This document shows positions 46,526 through 55,861 of a stretch of 64,000 nt of DNA, piece by piece. Where the stretch lies: contig CAWJHN010000004.1 of assembly GCA_963842725.1 (NCBI GenBank), positions 1,302,001-1,366,000 of the forward strand, read 5' to 3'. A program made the translations under genes and the position numbers. The notes under the pieces are model-generated. The model saw only the letters and a program-made list of their open reading frames with translations, was not told the DNA's origin and searched no databases. The DNA comes from UBA10649 sp963842725 (GTDB taxonomy: Bacteria; Actinomycetota; Actinomycetes; S36-B12). Position 1 is the stretch's first letter. Each line of letters starts with the position of its first letter.

Positions 46526-48193
46526 TCAGAACAGACCCACGACCTGACCGTCAACGAGGTCGATGCGCTCGCTGGACGGCACCTTGGGCAGCCCGGGCAT
46601 CGTCATGATGTCGCCGCACACCATCACGATGAACTCCGCCCCGGCGGCGAGGCGGACCTCCCGGATGTTGATGCTGTGCCCGCTGGGCGCTCCGCGCAGG
46701 GCGGGATCGGTCGAGAAGGAGTACTGGGTCTTGGCGACGCAGACGGGGAAGTGCCCGTAGCCCTGGGCCTCGAGCTCCTTGATCTGGCCCCGGATCTTGG
46801 CGTCCGCCGTCACCTCGCTGGCGCCGTAGATGCGGGTCGCGATAGCCGTGATCTTCTCCCAGAGGGAGGCGTCGTCCTCATAGGCGTACGTCATTGTCGA
46901 CGGCCGGTCGCACAGCTCCACGACCTTCGCCGCCAGATCCTCGGCGCCCTTCCCGCCGTCGGCCCAGTGGGACGCCAGGACCACGTCGACGCCGAGGGCG
47001 TTGACCCGCTCGCGGAGCAGATCGAGCTCGGCGGGCGTGTCGCTGTCGAAGCGGTTGATCGACACCACGCAGGGCAGCGCGAACACGCCCTGGATGTTGC
47101 TGATGTGACGCTCCAGGTTGACCATGCCGCGATCGAGCGCCGCGAGGTCCTCCGTGGTGATCGTCTTGAGGTCCTGGCCCCCGTGGTACTTCAGCGCCCG
47201 GACGGTCGCCACGATCACGACCGCGGACGGCCGAAGGCCGGACTTGCGGCACTTGATGTCGAAGAACTTCTCGGCTCCGAGGTCGGCTCCGAAGCCGGCC
47301 TCCGTGACGACGTAGTCGGCCAGCTTCATGGCAGCCGTCGTCGCGATGACCGAGTTGCAGCCGTGCGCGATGTTCGCGAACGGGCCGCCGTGCACGAACG
47401 CCGGGGTGTGCTCCAGCGTCTGCACCAGGTTGGGCGCCAGGGCGTCCTTGAGCAGCACGGTCATGGCGCCGTTGGCGTTGAGGTCCCGAGCACGGACGGG
47501 CTCCTTGGCGCGCGTGTAGGCGACGACGATGTTGCCCAGCCGCTCCTTGAGGTCCTCGAGCGACGTCGCCAGGCAGAAGATCGCCATGATCTCCGAGGCC
47601 ACGACGATGTCGAATCCATCCTGCCGAGGGAAGCCGTTGCCCGGCCCGCCGAGGGCCACGGTGATATCGCGAAGCGCCCGGTCGTTCATGTCGACGACGC
47701 GCTTCCAGGTCACGCGACGCACGTCGATGTCGAGGACATTGCCGTGGTGGACGTGATTGTCGATCAGGGCGGCGAGCAGGTTGTTGGCCAGCGCGATGGC
47801 CCCGAAGTCGCCGGTGAAGTGCAGGTTGATGTCCTCCATCGGGACGATCTGCGCGTGCCCCCCGCCGGCGGCACCGCCCTTCATGCCGAAGACCGGGCCC
47901 AGGGACGGCTCGCGCAGGCAGATGATCGTGCGCTTGCCGATGGACTGGAGTCCGTCGCCGAGGCCGACGCTGGTGGTCGTCTTGCCCTCGCCCGGCGGCG
48001 TCGGGCTGATGGCCGTCACGAGGATGAGCTTCGCGTCCTCGTTGGCCGGGAGCCCGGCGAGGTAGTCGAGGGCCACCTTGGCCTTGTAGTGCCCGTACGG
48101 CTCGACGTGGTCGTCCGGGATCCCGAGCCGGTCTGCGACGTCCGTGATCCGGTCCATCGTCGCTGCCTGGGCTATCTCGATGTCAGAGGGCAC
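46526..48193 (-). CDS. fhs: Formate-tetrahydrofolate ligase
   Basis: 555 residues. It interconverts formate, THF and ATP with 10-formyl-THF, ADP and phosphate. It shows TAISPTPPGEGKTTTSVGLGD (ATP loop near residue 66), REPSLGPVFGMKGGAAGGG, GGPGNGFPRQDGFDI and CVAKTQYSFS. The GTG at 48191-48193 follows aaggag. In this operon, between EtfA and the formate dehydrogenase, running it towards formate would release ATP from formyl groups made by betaine demethylation; the opposite direction is also possible. Confidence 0.95.
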   Translation of the reverse strand: MPSDIEIAQAATMDRITDVADRLGIPDDHVEPYGHYKAKVALDYLAGLPANEDAKLILVTAISPTPPGEGKTTTSVGLGDGLQSIGKRTIICLREPSLGPVFGMKGGAAGGGHAQIVPMEDINLHFTGDFGAIALANNLLAALIDNHVHHGNVLDIDVRRVTWKRVVDMNDRALRDITVALGGPGNGFPRQDGFDIVVASEIMAIFCLATSLEDLKERLGNIVVAYTRAKEPVRARDLNANGAMTVLLKDALAPNLVQTLEHTPAFVHGGPFANIAHGCNSVIATTAAMKLADYVVTEAGFGADLGAEKFFDIKCRKSGLRPSAVVIVATVRALKYHGGQDLKTITTEDLAALDRGMVNLERHISNIQGVFALPCVVSINRFDSDTPAELDLLRERVNALGVDVVLASHWADGGKGAEDLAAKVVELCDRPSTMTYAYEDDASLWEKITAIATRIYGASEVTADAKIRGQIKELEAQGYGHFPVCVAKTQYSFSTDPALRGAPSGHSINIREVRLAAGAEFIVMVCGDIMTMPGLPKVPSSERIDLVDGQVVGLF

Positions 48194-48274
48194 CTGTGCT
48201 CCTTGTTGACGGTCTGCGTGCGGGAATGCGTGGAGGATAGGCGGACGGCGGAGCCGCGCGCCGGGACGTGCCGG

Positions 48275-49225
48275 TCAGCCGGACGCGGCAGCGCGCGTCT
48301 GTGCGAGCAGCTCGGGCAGGAACGCGTGCAGGTCGCCCACGACGGCATAGTCCGCGATCTGCATGATCGGAGCCTGCGCGTCGGTGTTGACCGCGATCAG
48401 CGTCTTGCTGTTCTTGCAGCCCGCAAGGTGCTGGGTCGCACCGCTGATGCCGAACGCGATGTAGAGGTCGGGTGCCACCTTCGTGCCCGTCTGGCCGACC
48501 TGCTCCGCGTGCGGACGCCAGCCCTCGCTCGTGACGACGCGCGAGCAGCCGACCGTCCCGCCGAGCAGCGCGGCGAGCTCGTCGAGCATGCCGAAGGCGT
48601 CCGGACCGCCCATGCCGCGTCCGCCCGACACCACCGTCTTCGCATCCGCGAGGGTCACTCCCGCCGCCGCCGCCCCGGCTCGCTCGATCACCCGGACCAG
48701 CAGGTCTGCATCGGTGAGGCTCGCTGCGAACGGCTCGACGATGCCGGCCGCCGCTGACGGCTCGGCGGTGATGGCGTGGGCCAGAACCGTCGCCAGCAGG
48801 GTCGGGGTGTCGACCGACGACTCCTCGAGCAGGTTGCCGGCCCAGCGAGCCCGGGTCACCGTGGCAGGTGCGCCCAGCTCGATGCTGACGCAGTCAGTGG
48901 CGAGGGGCAGGTCGAGGATGGCGGCGACGTGCGCCATCACCTCGTTGCCGCGCGCCGAGCCGCCAGCCAGCACGGCGCCGGGGGAGAGGGCCGCCACGAG
49001 CTGCGCCACTGCCCGACCGGTCGCCTGGGGAGCGTAGTCGGCCAGCGCGGCGTGCTCCGCCACGTGCACGACGGCCGCGCCGTACTCGGCCAGCTCGCCG
49101 GCGAAGGATGCCTCGCCGGCCACCACAGCGTGGACGTCGGGGTCGAGCCCGCGGGCGACCGTGAGCGCCTGGAGCGATACGGGATCGACGACCCCCCGGT
49201 CATGGTCGACATGGACGAGGATCAT
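48275..49225 (-). CDS. etfA: Electron transfer flavoprotein alpha subunit
   Basis: 316 residues. The C-terminal FAD-binding domain has VVSGGRGMG, GWRPHAEQVGQTGTKVAPDLYIAFGISGATQHLAG and AVNTDAQAPIMQIADYAVVGD. Its ATG overlaps the etfB stop by four bases. With EtfB it would carry electrons from the adjacent dimethylglycine-dehydrogenase-like flavoprotein to the respiratory chain through an ETF:quinone oxidoreductase that is not in the window. An 81-base gap separates it from fhs. Confidence 0.93.
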   Translation of the reverse strand: MILVHVDHDRGVVDPVSLQALTVARGLDPDVHAVVAGEASFAGELAEYGAAVVHVAEHAALADYAPQATGRAVAQLVAALSPGAVLAGGSARGNEVMAHVAAILDLPLATDCVSIELGAPATVTRARWAGNLLEESSVDTPTLLATVLAHAITAEPSAAAGIVEPFAASLTDADLLVRVIERAGAAAAGVTLADAKTVVSGGRGMGGPDAFGMLDELAALLGGTVGCSRVVTSEGWRPHAEQVGQTGTKVAPDLYIAFGISGATQHLAGCKNSKTLIAVNTDAQAPIMQIADYAVVGDLHAFLPELLAQTRAAASG

Positions 49226-49980
49226 GACAGGACTCCGATCTCACGGAAGACGTCGACGAGGACGGCTGCGCCGGCCGCATCTGGCCCGAGCACGACGGTG
49301 CCCTTGTCGGTGGCAGCCGGGATGGCGAGGCGATGCTTGACGAGTCGTGCCGGCCTGAGGGTCACGTCGACGGTCGTGACCGGCTTCTTGCGCGCCTTGA
49401 TCCGGCCGGGCACCGACGGATAGCGGGGGATGTTCAGGCCGTCCTTGACCGTGATCACGGCGGGAAGCGGCACCGAGTAGATCTCTCGCTCCGTTCCCAC
49501 CGACCGTTCGCAGCGCGCCGTGCCGTCCTCGACGGCCAGGCCCTTGACGTTGGTCACCACGGGCAGTCCCAGCGCGTGCGCCAGCCGGATCCCGGTCTGG
49601 TATCCCGACGTGTCCGCCGACTCCGCGCCCATCAGGATGAGGTCGAATGCCGTGCCATCGGCGCGGACGGCCTCGATCAGGGCCGCAGCCGTGGCCTGCG
49701 GGTCGGGCTCGGTGCCGTCGGTGAGCGCGATGATCGCCCGGTCCGCGCCGATCGCGAGCTGCTCGCGCAGCTGCTCCTCGCAGTCCGCCGTGCCGAGCGA
49801 CAGCAGCGTCACGCTGCCGCCGTTCGCGTCCCTGAGCTGGACCGCGGCCTCGACGGCGTTCTCCTCGTGGGGGCTCAGCTGGAATCCCAGGCGGCGGGTG
49901 TCGATCTCGGTCCCGTCGTCGGTGAGGATGAACGCACTGCCCACCATGGGCACGCGCTTGATGCATACCAGGATGTCCAT
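49222..49980 (-). CDS. etfB: Electron transfer flavoprotein beta subunit
   Basis: 252 residues with the AMP-binding EtfB core: ILVCIKRVPM at the start, NAVEAAVQLRDANGGSVTLLSLG and LILMGAESADTSGYQTG (the signature ending in the ETF-beta stretch). Its ATG overlaps the stop of the flavoprotein gene upstream. This physical coupling suggests a dedicated ETF, not the general fatty-acid ETF. Confidence 0.93.
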   Translation of the reverse strand: MDILVCIKRVPMVGSAFILTDDGTEIDTRRLGFQLSPHEENAVEAAVQLRDANGGSVTLLSLGTADCEEQLREQLAIGADRAIIALTDGTEPDPQATAAALIEAVRADGTAFDLILMGAESADTSGYQTGIRLAHALGLPVVTNVKGLAVEDGTARCERSVGTEREIYSVPLPAVITVKDGLNIPRYPSVPGRIKARKKPVTTVDVTLRPARLVKHRLAIPAATDKGTVVLGPDAAGAAVLVDVFREIGVLS

Positions 49981-52507
49981 CAGGCCATGATCCGATCGTT
50001 CTTCGGGTCGAACAGGGGAGTGGTGCCGACGCCCGCGACCGTCACCGGGTAGTGCTCGCCCATGTACTCGACGAGCAGCTTCGTGCCGACGACCGCCTGC
50101 TCCGGCGGCAGGTACGCCATCAGGACGTGCTTGCCCAGCGACGGCGCCGAGCCGGCACTCGTCGCGTACGCGCGACGGTTGCGACGGTCCGTGATGACCT
50201 CGCCGTCGAGCGTCAGGATGGGCTCGCGGCCCAGCATGTAGCGCTTCTCGCCCGTGGACGACGTGTGGTCGTCCACCGTCAACGAGCACATGAGCGCGGC
50301 CGGGGACTCCTCGCGGTGCCGGAGGTACGCGGCCTTCCCGACGAAGTCGGCGTCCTTGACCTTGTTGGTCTGCATGCCGGCCTCGATGACGTTGTACTCG
50401 GTCTCGAGCTCGGTTCCGTAGGCGCGGTACGACTTCTCGAGCCGACCCGTGGTGCCGTAGACACCGATGCCGACGGGGATCAGTCCGTGCGCCTGCCCCG
50501 CCTCCCAGACGAGGTCCCAGAGGCGCGCGCCCTGCTCCATGGGGACGTACAGCTCCCAGCCGAGGTCGCCGACGTACGAGATGCGCGACGCCAGCACGCG
50601 CAGAGACCCGATCTCGATGACGCGGCAGGTGCCGAAGGGGAAGCCCTCATTCGAGATGTCGTCGCGGGTGATCGACTCAAGGATCGCGCGGGCGTTGGGG
50701 CCCCAGATGCCCAGCGTGGTGAAGGCGGACGTCAGGTCGACGACCTGCGCGGTGCCGTCGGCCGGCAGCTGGTCGGTGAACCACTTCTTGTCGGCCATGC
50801 CGTGCGCGCCGCCCGTCACGACCCGGAAGTGGTCGTGGGCCAGGCGCATGATGGTCAGGTCTGACTTGAAGCCGCCGTTGGGCGACAGCACCGGCGTGTA
50901 GACCACCTTGCCGACCGCTACGTCCATCTGGCGCATCGCGGTGCGCTGGACGGTGTCGAGCGCACCGGATCCGATCACGTCGAAGATGCAGAACGCGGTG
51001 AGATCGACGAGGCCGGCGGTCTCGCGCATCTGCAGGTGCTCGGCGTTGATGATCGGCGACCACCAGCGCGCCTCCCACTCCGACGTGCGCGGGCATGACG
51101 GCATCGCCGAACTTCTCGAGCAGCGGACGCGTTGCTCTCGTACCAGAAGGGCCGCTCCCAGCCGACCGTCTCGAAGAAGACCGCGTCGAGGGCCTTCTCG
51201 CGCTCGAAATCGGGAGACAGGCGCACGTTGCGGTTGCTGTTCCACTGCTCGGCCGGATGGACGATGCCGTACGTCTTGTTGAAGCCCTCGGACGTGCGCG
51301 CCTTGATGTGCGTCGCTGGACTTGTGATGCTCGTGGAAGCGCGCGATGTCGGAGAGTGCAGATCGATCTCGGACTCGCCGAGCACCATCCACTCCGCGAC
51401 CGACTTGCCGGTGCCCGGGCCTTCCTTGATCCAGACCGCGGCGACGGACCACAGGCCCTTGACCTCGGGGGTCTCGCCGAGGATCGGCATGCCGTCGGGG
51501 GTGAGCGACAGCAGTCCGTTGATCGCGTAGCTTCTGGCCGACGGACTCGTCGCCGATGATCTCAGGCATGAGCTCGAGCGCGTGCTCGTCCTGGAGGTCG
51601 AAGTCGGCCTGGGTGAACGGCATCTCGGTGGGGGAGAGGGCGGCCTCTGCGTTGGACGGGATCTCGTCGGCCTCGTGCAGGATCGGCCGGTGCGCGTAGG
51701 AGCCGACCTCGAGGCCGCCGCCGTGCTGCCGCTCGTACATGTTCGTGTCCATGTCGCGGACGATCGGGTACTCGATCTCGCCCTTGGCGTCCACGAACCG
51801 GGGGACGGGGCCGATGTCCTGATCATCTGGTGGACGGCCGGGGTGAGCGGGATGCTGGCACCGGCCATCTGGGCGATCTTCGGGCTCCAGCAGCCGCACG
51901 CGATGATCGACGTACTCCGCGTCGATGTCGCCCTTGTCGGTGCGCACCCGCGTCACGCGCCCGTCGACGACGTCGATGTCGAGGACCTCGGTGCTGGCCG
52001 AGACGGTCAGCGCGCCCATCTCCATCGCCCGCTCACGCATGATCGTGCCGGCGCGCAGCGAGTCGACGACGCGACACGCTCGGCGTGTAGAAGCCTCCGA
52101 GGATCACGGTCTCGTCGATGTAGGGGACGAGCTCCTTGACCTCGTCGGGGGTGAGCAGCCGGGTGCTCGATGTCCCAGGACTTCGCCGACGCCATACGGC
52201 GGGTCGAGCTCCTGCATGCGCTCAGGCGGTGCGGGCGACCTCGATGCCGCCGCATTCGGTCAGGACGCCCATCTCCTTGTACTGGCGGATGCTGCTCGAG
52301 CGTGAGGAGGGTCATCTCCTTGGTGTGGTCCACGGGGAAGAGGAAGTTCGACGCGTGACCCGTCGAACCGCCGGGGTTCGGCAGCGGTCCCTTGTCCACC
52401 TGCACGATGTCGCGCCACCCGAGGCGCGCGAGGTGGTAGGCAAGGCTGTTGCCGACGATGCCGGCTCCGATGATGACGGCCTTGGCCGACGTGGGCAGAG
52501 TGCTCAT
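49980..52507 (-). CDS. Dimethylglycine/sarcosine dehydrogenase-like FAD protein, heavily frameshifted
   Basis: From ATG 52507 the N-terminus has the FAD-binding AVIIGAGIVGNSLAYHLARLGW. After repair the oxidase domain contains LLTPDEVKELVPYIDETVILGGFYTP, IPLTPAVHQMI and NGLLSLTPDGMPILGETPEVKGLW. The C-terminal half (50.0-51.09 kb, intact) is a GcvT-like folate-binding domain with SYVGDLGWELYVPMEQGARLWDLVWEAG and GKAAYLRHREE. The full length of about 840 residues suits dimethylglycine dehydrogenase, which demethylates to sarcosine and passes the one-carbon unit to THF. Twelve frame breaks lie between 51,090 and 52,295, most repaired by deleting one base. Coupled to etfB downstream; gntR is 56 bases upstream. 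Confidence 0.8.
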
Positions 52508-52563
52508 TGCTTCCCTCTCGTGAGTGACGCGGTTGTCGGTCGTGCGTTGCGTGGCGTGGTGTG

Positions 52564-53232
52564 TCAGATCGCTCGTCGTACGTCGGCCTCGAAGCCCTCG
52601 ACGTGGGAGGTCATGATCGCTGCGGCGCGGTCCGGGTCGCCGTCGCGGATCGCTGTCAGCAGGTCGCGGTTCTCGGCCATGGCGTGGGCGAGATGCGTGA
52701 CCCGGTCCAGAGCCAGGAACCAGATCCGAAGTGAGTGCATGTAGTGCTGCTCGAGGACGGCGCGCAGGAAGTCGTTGTGCGCGCACTGGTACACGTGGTG
52801 GTGGACCCGCTGGTCGAGCTCGATGAGATCGCGCATGGCCGGATCGTCGTCGCTCTCGTCTATGGCGGCGAGCAGCGCGTCGATGACGACGATGTCGTCG
52901 ACCGTGCGACGCCGCGCCGCCAGCCGGGCCGCGAAAGGCTCGAGCTGCTCGCGGACCTCCGAGATCGCGGTGAGGTCGCGGGTGTCGAGCGCTGCCACGA
53001 ACATCCCGCGACGCGGGAAGACGTCGATGAGCCGCTCGTTGGCGAGGGTGCGCAGCGCCTCGCGGATCGGCGTCCGTCCGAAGCCGAGGGACTCCTGGAG
53101 GTCGGGCTCGCTGATCACCGCGCCGGGGGCCAGCTCGAGGGTCACGATGAGCCGGCGGATCTCGCGGTAGGCCCGATCAGCCTGCGACTCATCACCGGTC
53201 AGGTCCGGTTGGACGAGGACGGCGGTGGTCAT
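52564..53232 (-). CDS. GntR-family (FCD type) transcriptional regulator
   Basis: 222 residues. N-terminal winged helix (about residues 20-80, AYREIRRLIVTLELAPGAVISEPDLQESLGFGRTPIREALRTLANERL) and a C-terminal helical FCD effector domain with DQRVHHHVYQCAHNDFL and the metal-ligand His residues typical of this class (GHVEGF-like TSHVEGFEADV). It is the first gene of the second leftward block and probably controls itself and the dehydrogenase/ETF genes. Effector unknown. Confidence 0.88.
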   Translation of the reverse strand: MTTAVLVQPDLTGDESQADRAYREIRRLIVTLELAPGAVISEPDLQESLGFGRTPIREALRTLANERLIDVFPRRGMFVAALDTRDLTAISEVREQLEPFAARLAARRRTVDDIVVIDALLAAIDESDDDPAMRDLIELDQRVHHHVYQCAHNDFLRAVLEQHYMHSLRIWFLALDRVTHLAHAMAENRDLLTAIRDGDPDRAAAIMTSHVEGFEADVRRAI

Positions 53233-53275
53233 CGCACAGATATATCAGTTAAATGATGACCTGTACATCAGTTTC

Positions 53276-53289
53276 GGAACAATTCTTCC
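53276..53289. promoter_or_regulatory. Possible second IclR-like half-dyad upstream of gntR
   Basis: ggaacaattcttcc matches 12 of 14 bases of ggaacaatagttcc in the iclR/mtgB intergenic region. It lies about 45 bases upstream of the gntR start. It may be a shared operator or a chance match. Confidence 0.25.
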
Positions 53290-53301
53290 CCAGGTCCAGC
53301 G

Positions 53302-53359
53302 CGAGAGGTGAGTTGTTGGGGTCGAATCTCTCGATTCGACCCCAACAACTCACCTCTCG
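53302..53359. terminator. 27-bp perfect hairpin at the end of the DUF1638 operon
   Basis: The arm 53302-53328 is perfectly complementary to 53333-53359 with a four-base loop. A further outer pairing of ccccagg (53288-53294) with cctgggg (53361-53367) extends it. The stop codon of the DUF1638 gene (53350-53352) lies inside the right arm. There is no U-tract. It should stop leftward transcription before gntR, separating the corrinoid operon from the dehydrogenase operon. Confidence 0.8.
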
Positions 53360-53997
53360 GCCTGGGGGGTGGGGCCGCTGGGGGCTGGGGAGAGGAGGGG
53401 CCGGAGGGCGGCCTCCAGACCGGCGTCTGCCCCCGATACGTCGCGGATCTGCAGGGGCAGGCCGAGGCGAGCCGATGCCCGCCGGGCCGCCCGCTCCAGG
53501 TCCGCCGTGTGCCGGGCCGTCAGCCAGACCACCCGCCGGTAGCTGCCGAAGTAGTCGGGCAGCAGTTCCGGATAGCGGTCCAGGCCGAGGGACCGCCATA
53601 CCAGCCGGTCGAAGCCCACCACGAGGAAGTCCGTCAGGAAGTAGGTGCCCGCCTCCTCGGCGCTGATCCTGGCGATCTCGTCCTGGCCGGCGTAGACGTC
53701 GTAGCAGTGATTGCCGGGGAGTCGGTGCACGCCCCGGCGCTCGCACACCTCGTCGAGGGCGGAGTAGGTCCCGCAGTCGGCGTAGCCGATGGCGATCCGG
53801 TCGTATCGGGGCTCCAGCTCGGTGATGAGCCGGTCCACCTCTCCGGCGATGCGATCGGGCCGGTTGTGCAGCAGCGGTGGCAGGGCATGCAGGTCCACGT
53901 CCCACCCGTTGCGGTCGACGATCGCCATGACGTCGACGCTCAGCGCGCCGCACGTGATGAGCGCGACGCGGCCGCTAGTGCGGGAAGGCGAGCTCAT
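53350..53997 (-). CDS. DUF1638 protein
   Basis: 215 residues. DUF1638 features seen: VALITCGALSVDVMAIV at the start, LLHNRPDRI, RIAIGYADCGTYSAL and HCYDVYAGQDEI, with conserved Cys and His residues that could bind a metal. From memory the family is encoded next to corrinoid methyltransferase genes in several phyla, but has no assigned function. The ATG overlaps the reactivase stop by 23 bases. The last residues are Pro/Ser-rich and run into the terminator hairpin. Confidence 0.8.
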   Translation of the reverse strand: MSSPSRTSGRVALITCGALSVDVMAIVDRNGWDVDLHALPPLLHNRPDRIAGEVDRLITELEPRYDRIAIGYADCGTYSALDEVCERRGVHRLPGNHCYDVYAGQDEIARISAEEAGTYFLTDFLVVGFDRLVWRSLGLDRYPELLPDYFGSYRRVVWLTARHTADLERAARRASARLGLPLQIRDVSGADAGLEAALRPLLSPAPSGPTPQAER

Positions 53998-55861
53998 CGA
54001 CGAAGCGATCGTTGAAGTCCGGGCGATCGGACAGTTCGAGGTAGTCGATCTCGCGGATGAGGGCGCTGGCTCCGTGCCGCTCGGGCCCGGAGAGCAGCGC
54101 CATCTTGGCGCCCTCGCCGGCGACGTTGCCCGCGCTCACGACGCGCAGCACCGGGATGTTCGGCACGAGGCCGATGTGGATAGCGTTCCGGGCGCTGAGG
54201 TAGGTGCCGAAGGATCCGGCGAGGAGCACCTGCTGGATGTCCTCCGGCTGCACCCCGAATTCCTCGACCAGCAGCTTCCAGCCGGTCGAGATGGCCGCCT
54301 TGGCGAACTGCAGCTCGCGGACGTCCCGGTTGCTGAGGAAGACCGGACTGTCCGTCGCGTCGGGGTCGGACAGGACGAAGACGCGCTCGCCGGCGAGGTC
54401 CCGGAGCCGGTGCGCAAGGTGCGGGAGCACGGCTGCTGCCCGCTCGTCGGTGACGAACCGGCCGCTCGCATCGATGATGCCGACGCGGACGAGCTCGGCC
54501 ACGGCGTCCACCAGCCCGGAGCCGCAGATGCCCGTGGGCGCCACGTCGCCGATCACCTGGACTTCCACCTGGTCGCCCTCGATCCGGACGACCTCGATCG
54601 CTCCGGGGGCTGCGCGCATGCCGCACTTGATCGACGCGGCCTCGAAGGCGGGCCCCGCTGGCGCGGCCGTCGCCACCAGGCGCTCCCCGTCACCGAGGAT
54701 CAGCTCGCAGTTGGTGCCGATGTCGATGAACAGGCGCAGGCGCTTGTCGCGATCCATGCCGCTGGCCAGCGCGCCGGCGATGATGTCGCCGCCCACGTAC
54801 GCGCCCAGGGCCGGGAACAGGAACACGCGGGCGCGCGGGTGCAGGGCCAGGCCGAGCTCGCTGGCGAGCATGGTCGGGTAGTCCTGGGTGGCGAGGATGA
54901 ACGGCGCGACCCCCAGCGGCTCGGGGTCGATGCCGAGGGCGATCTGGGTCATCGTGGCGTTGCCGGCGATCGCCACCTCGTACACGCTGCGCGGGTCGAT
55001 GGCCGCCTCGGTGCAGACGTCGTCGACGAGCTCGGCCAGGGTCGCGTGGGCCAGCTCCTGCAGCTTGCCGAGCGCATCCGGGTCCAGCATCGTCGCGCTG
55101 ATCCTGCTGATGACGTCGGCCCCGAAGGGCTGCTGCTTGTTCAGCATCGAGGCCACCGCGACGGGGGTTCCCGTGGTGAGGTCCAGCAGGGTGGCGACCA
55201 CCGTCGTGGTGCCGAGGTCGCAGGCGATCGCGTAGACCCGGTCGGCGGTGTCACCGGCCTCGACCGCTATGAGCAGGTCGTCGACGACGACAGCGGTCAC
55301 GTCGAAGTCTGCGGCGCGCAGGATCCTCGACAGGTCGCGGAGCAGGTGCGGGTCGGAGTTCTCCGTGAGGTCGCTGATCTCGTCCAGTACGCGCCGGACG
55401 TCCGATCGCTGGTCGGTGAGGGTGGGCTCGCTCATGGTGATGTGGCGCTTCACCACGGACGGTCGAAGGATGACCTGCCGGCCGACGCCAACGGTCGCGG
55501 CCTTCGGCCGGGTCGTCAGGGGCGGGACGCTGACGGTGAGGTCGTTCGTGGCGTTGGCGATGCACGCGAGCCGCCAGCCGTCCTGGAGCTCTTCGGTGGT
55601 GAAGGCGCGGGTGTCGAGGCGACCGATCGGCACGTCGCCATCGAGGATCTGCACCTTGCACTTGCGGCAGGTGCCGTGTCCTCCGCAGGTGGAGTCGATC
55701 GCGATGCCGTTCCAGCTCGCGGCGTCGAAGACCGAGACGCCGGTCGGCACGCGCACGCTCTTGCCGGACGGCTCGAAGGACAGGTCGACACGCACGGCAT
55801 GCGTGACATGCAGTGCCGTGTCGACCGTCTCCTCGAGTTCCACGGGTCCGGACGGGCTCAC
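53975..55861 (-). CDS. RACo-like corrinoid reductive activation protein
   Basis: 628 residues from GTG 55861, which overlaps the upstream stop. N-terminal [2Fe-2S] ferredoxin domain with CGGHGTCRKC (C59, C65, C68) and a fourth Cys in LACIAN (C100). A linker is followed by a large ASKHA-type ATPase region with IACDLGTTTVVATLLDL, LFIDIGTNCELILG and VLLAGSFGTYLSARNAI. This is the architecture of RACo/DUF4445 proteins, which use ATP to return inactive cob(II)alamin on a corrinoid protein to cob(I)alamin. It should serve the corrinoid protein of the same operon. It is shorter and simpler than RamA, which carries [4Fe-4S] clusters. Confidence 0.9.
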   Translation of the reverse strand: MSPSGPVELEETVDTALHVTHAVRVDLSFEPSGKSVRVPTGVSVFDAASWNGIAIDSTCGGHGTCRKCKVQILDGDVPIGRLDTRAFTTEELQDGWRLACIANATNDLTVSVPPLTTRPKAATVGVGRQVILRPSVVKRHITMSEPTLTDQRSDVRRVLDEISDLTENSDPHLLRDLSRILRAADFDVTAVVVDDLLIAVEAGDTADRVYAIACDLGTTTVVATLLDLTTGTPVAVASMLNKQQPFGADVISRISATMLDPDALGKLQELAHATLAELVDDVCTEAAIDPRSVYEVAIAGNATMTQIALGIDPEPLGVAPFILATQDYPTMLASELGLALHPRARVFLFPALGAYVGGDIIAGALASGMDRDKRLRLFIDIGTNCELILGDGERLVATAAPAGPAFEAASIKCGMRAAPGAIEVVRIEGDQVEVQVIGDVAPTGICGSGLVDAVAELVRVGIIDASGRFVTDERAAAVLPHLAHRLRDLAGERVFVLSDPDATDSPVFLSNRDVRELQFAKAAISTGWKLLVEEFGVQPEDIQQVLLAGSFGTYLSARNAIHIGLVPNIPVLRVVSAGNVAGEGAKMALLSGPERHGASALIREIDYLELSDRPDFNDRFVDELAFPH

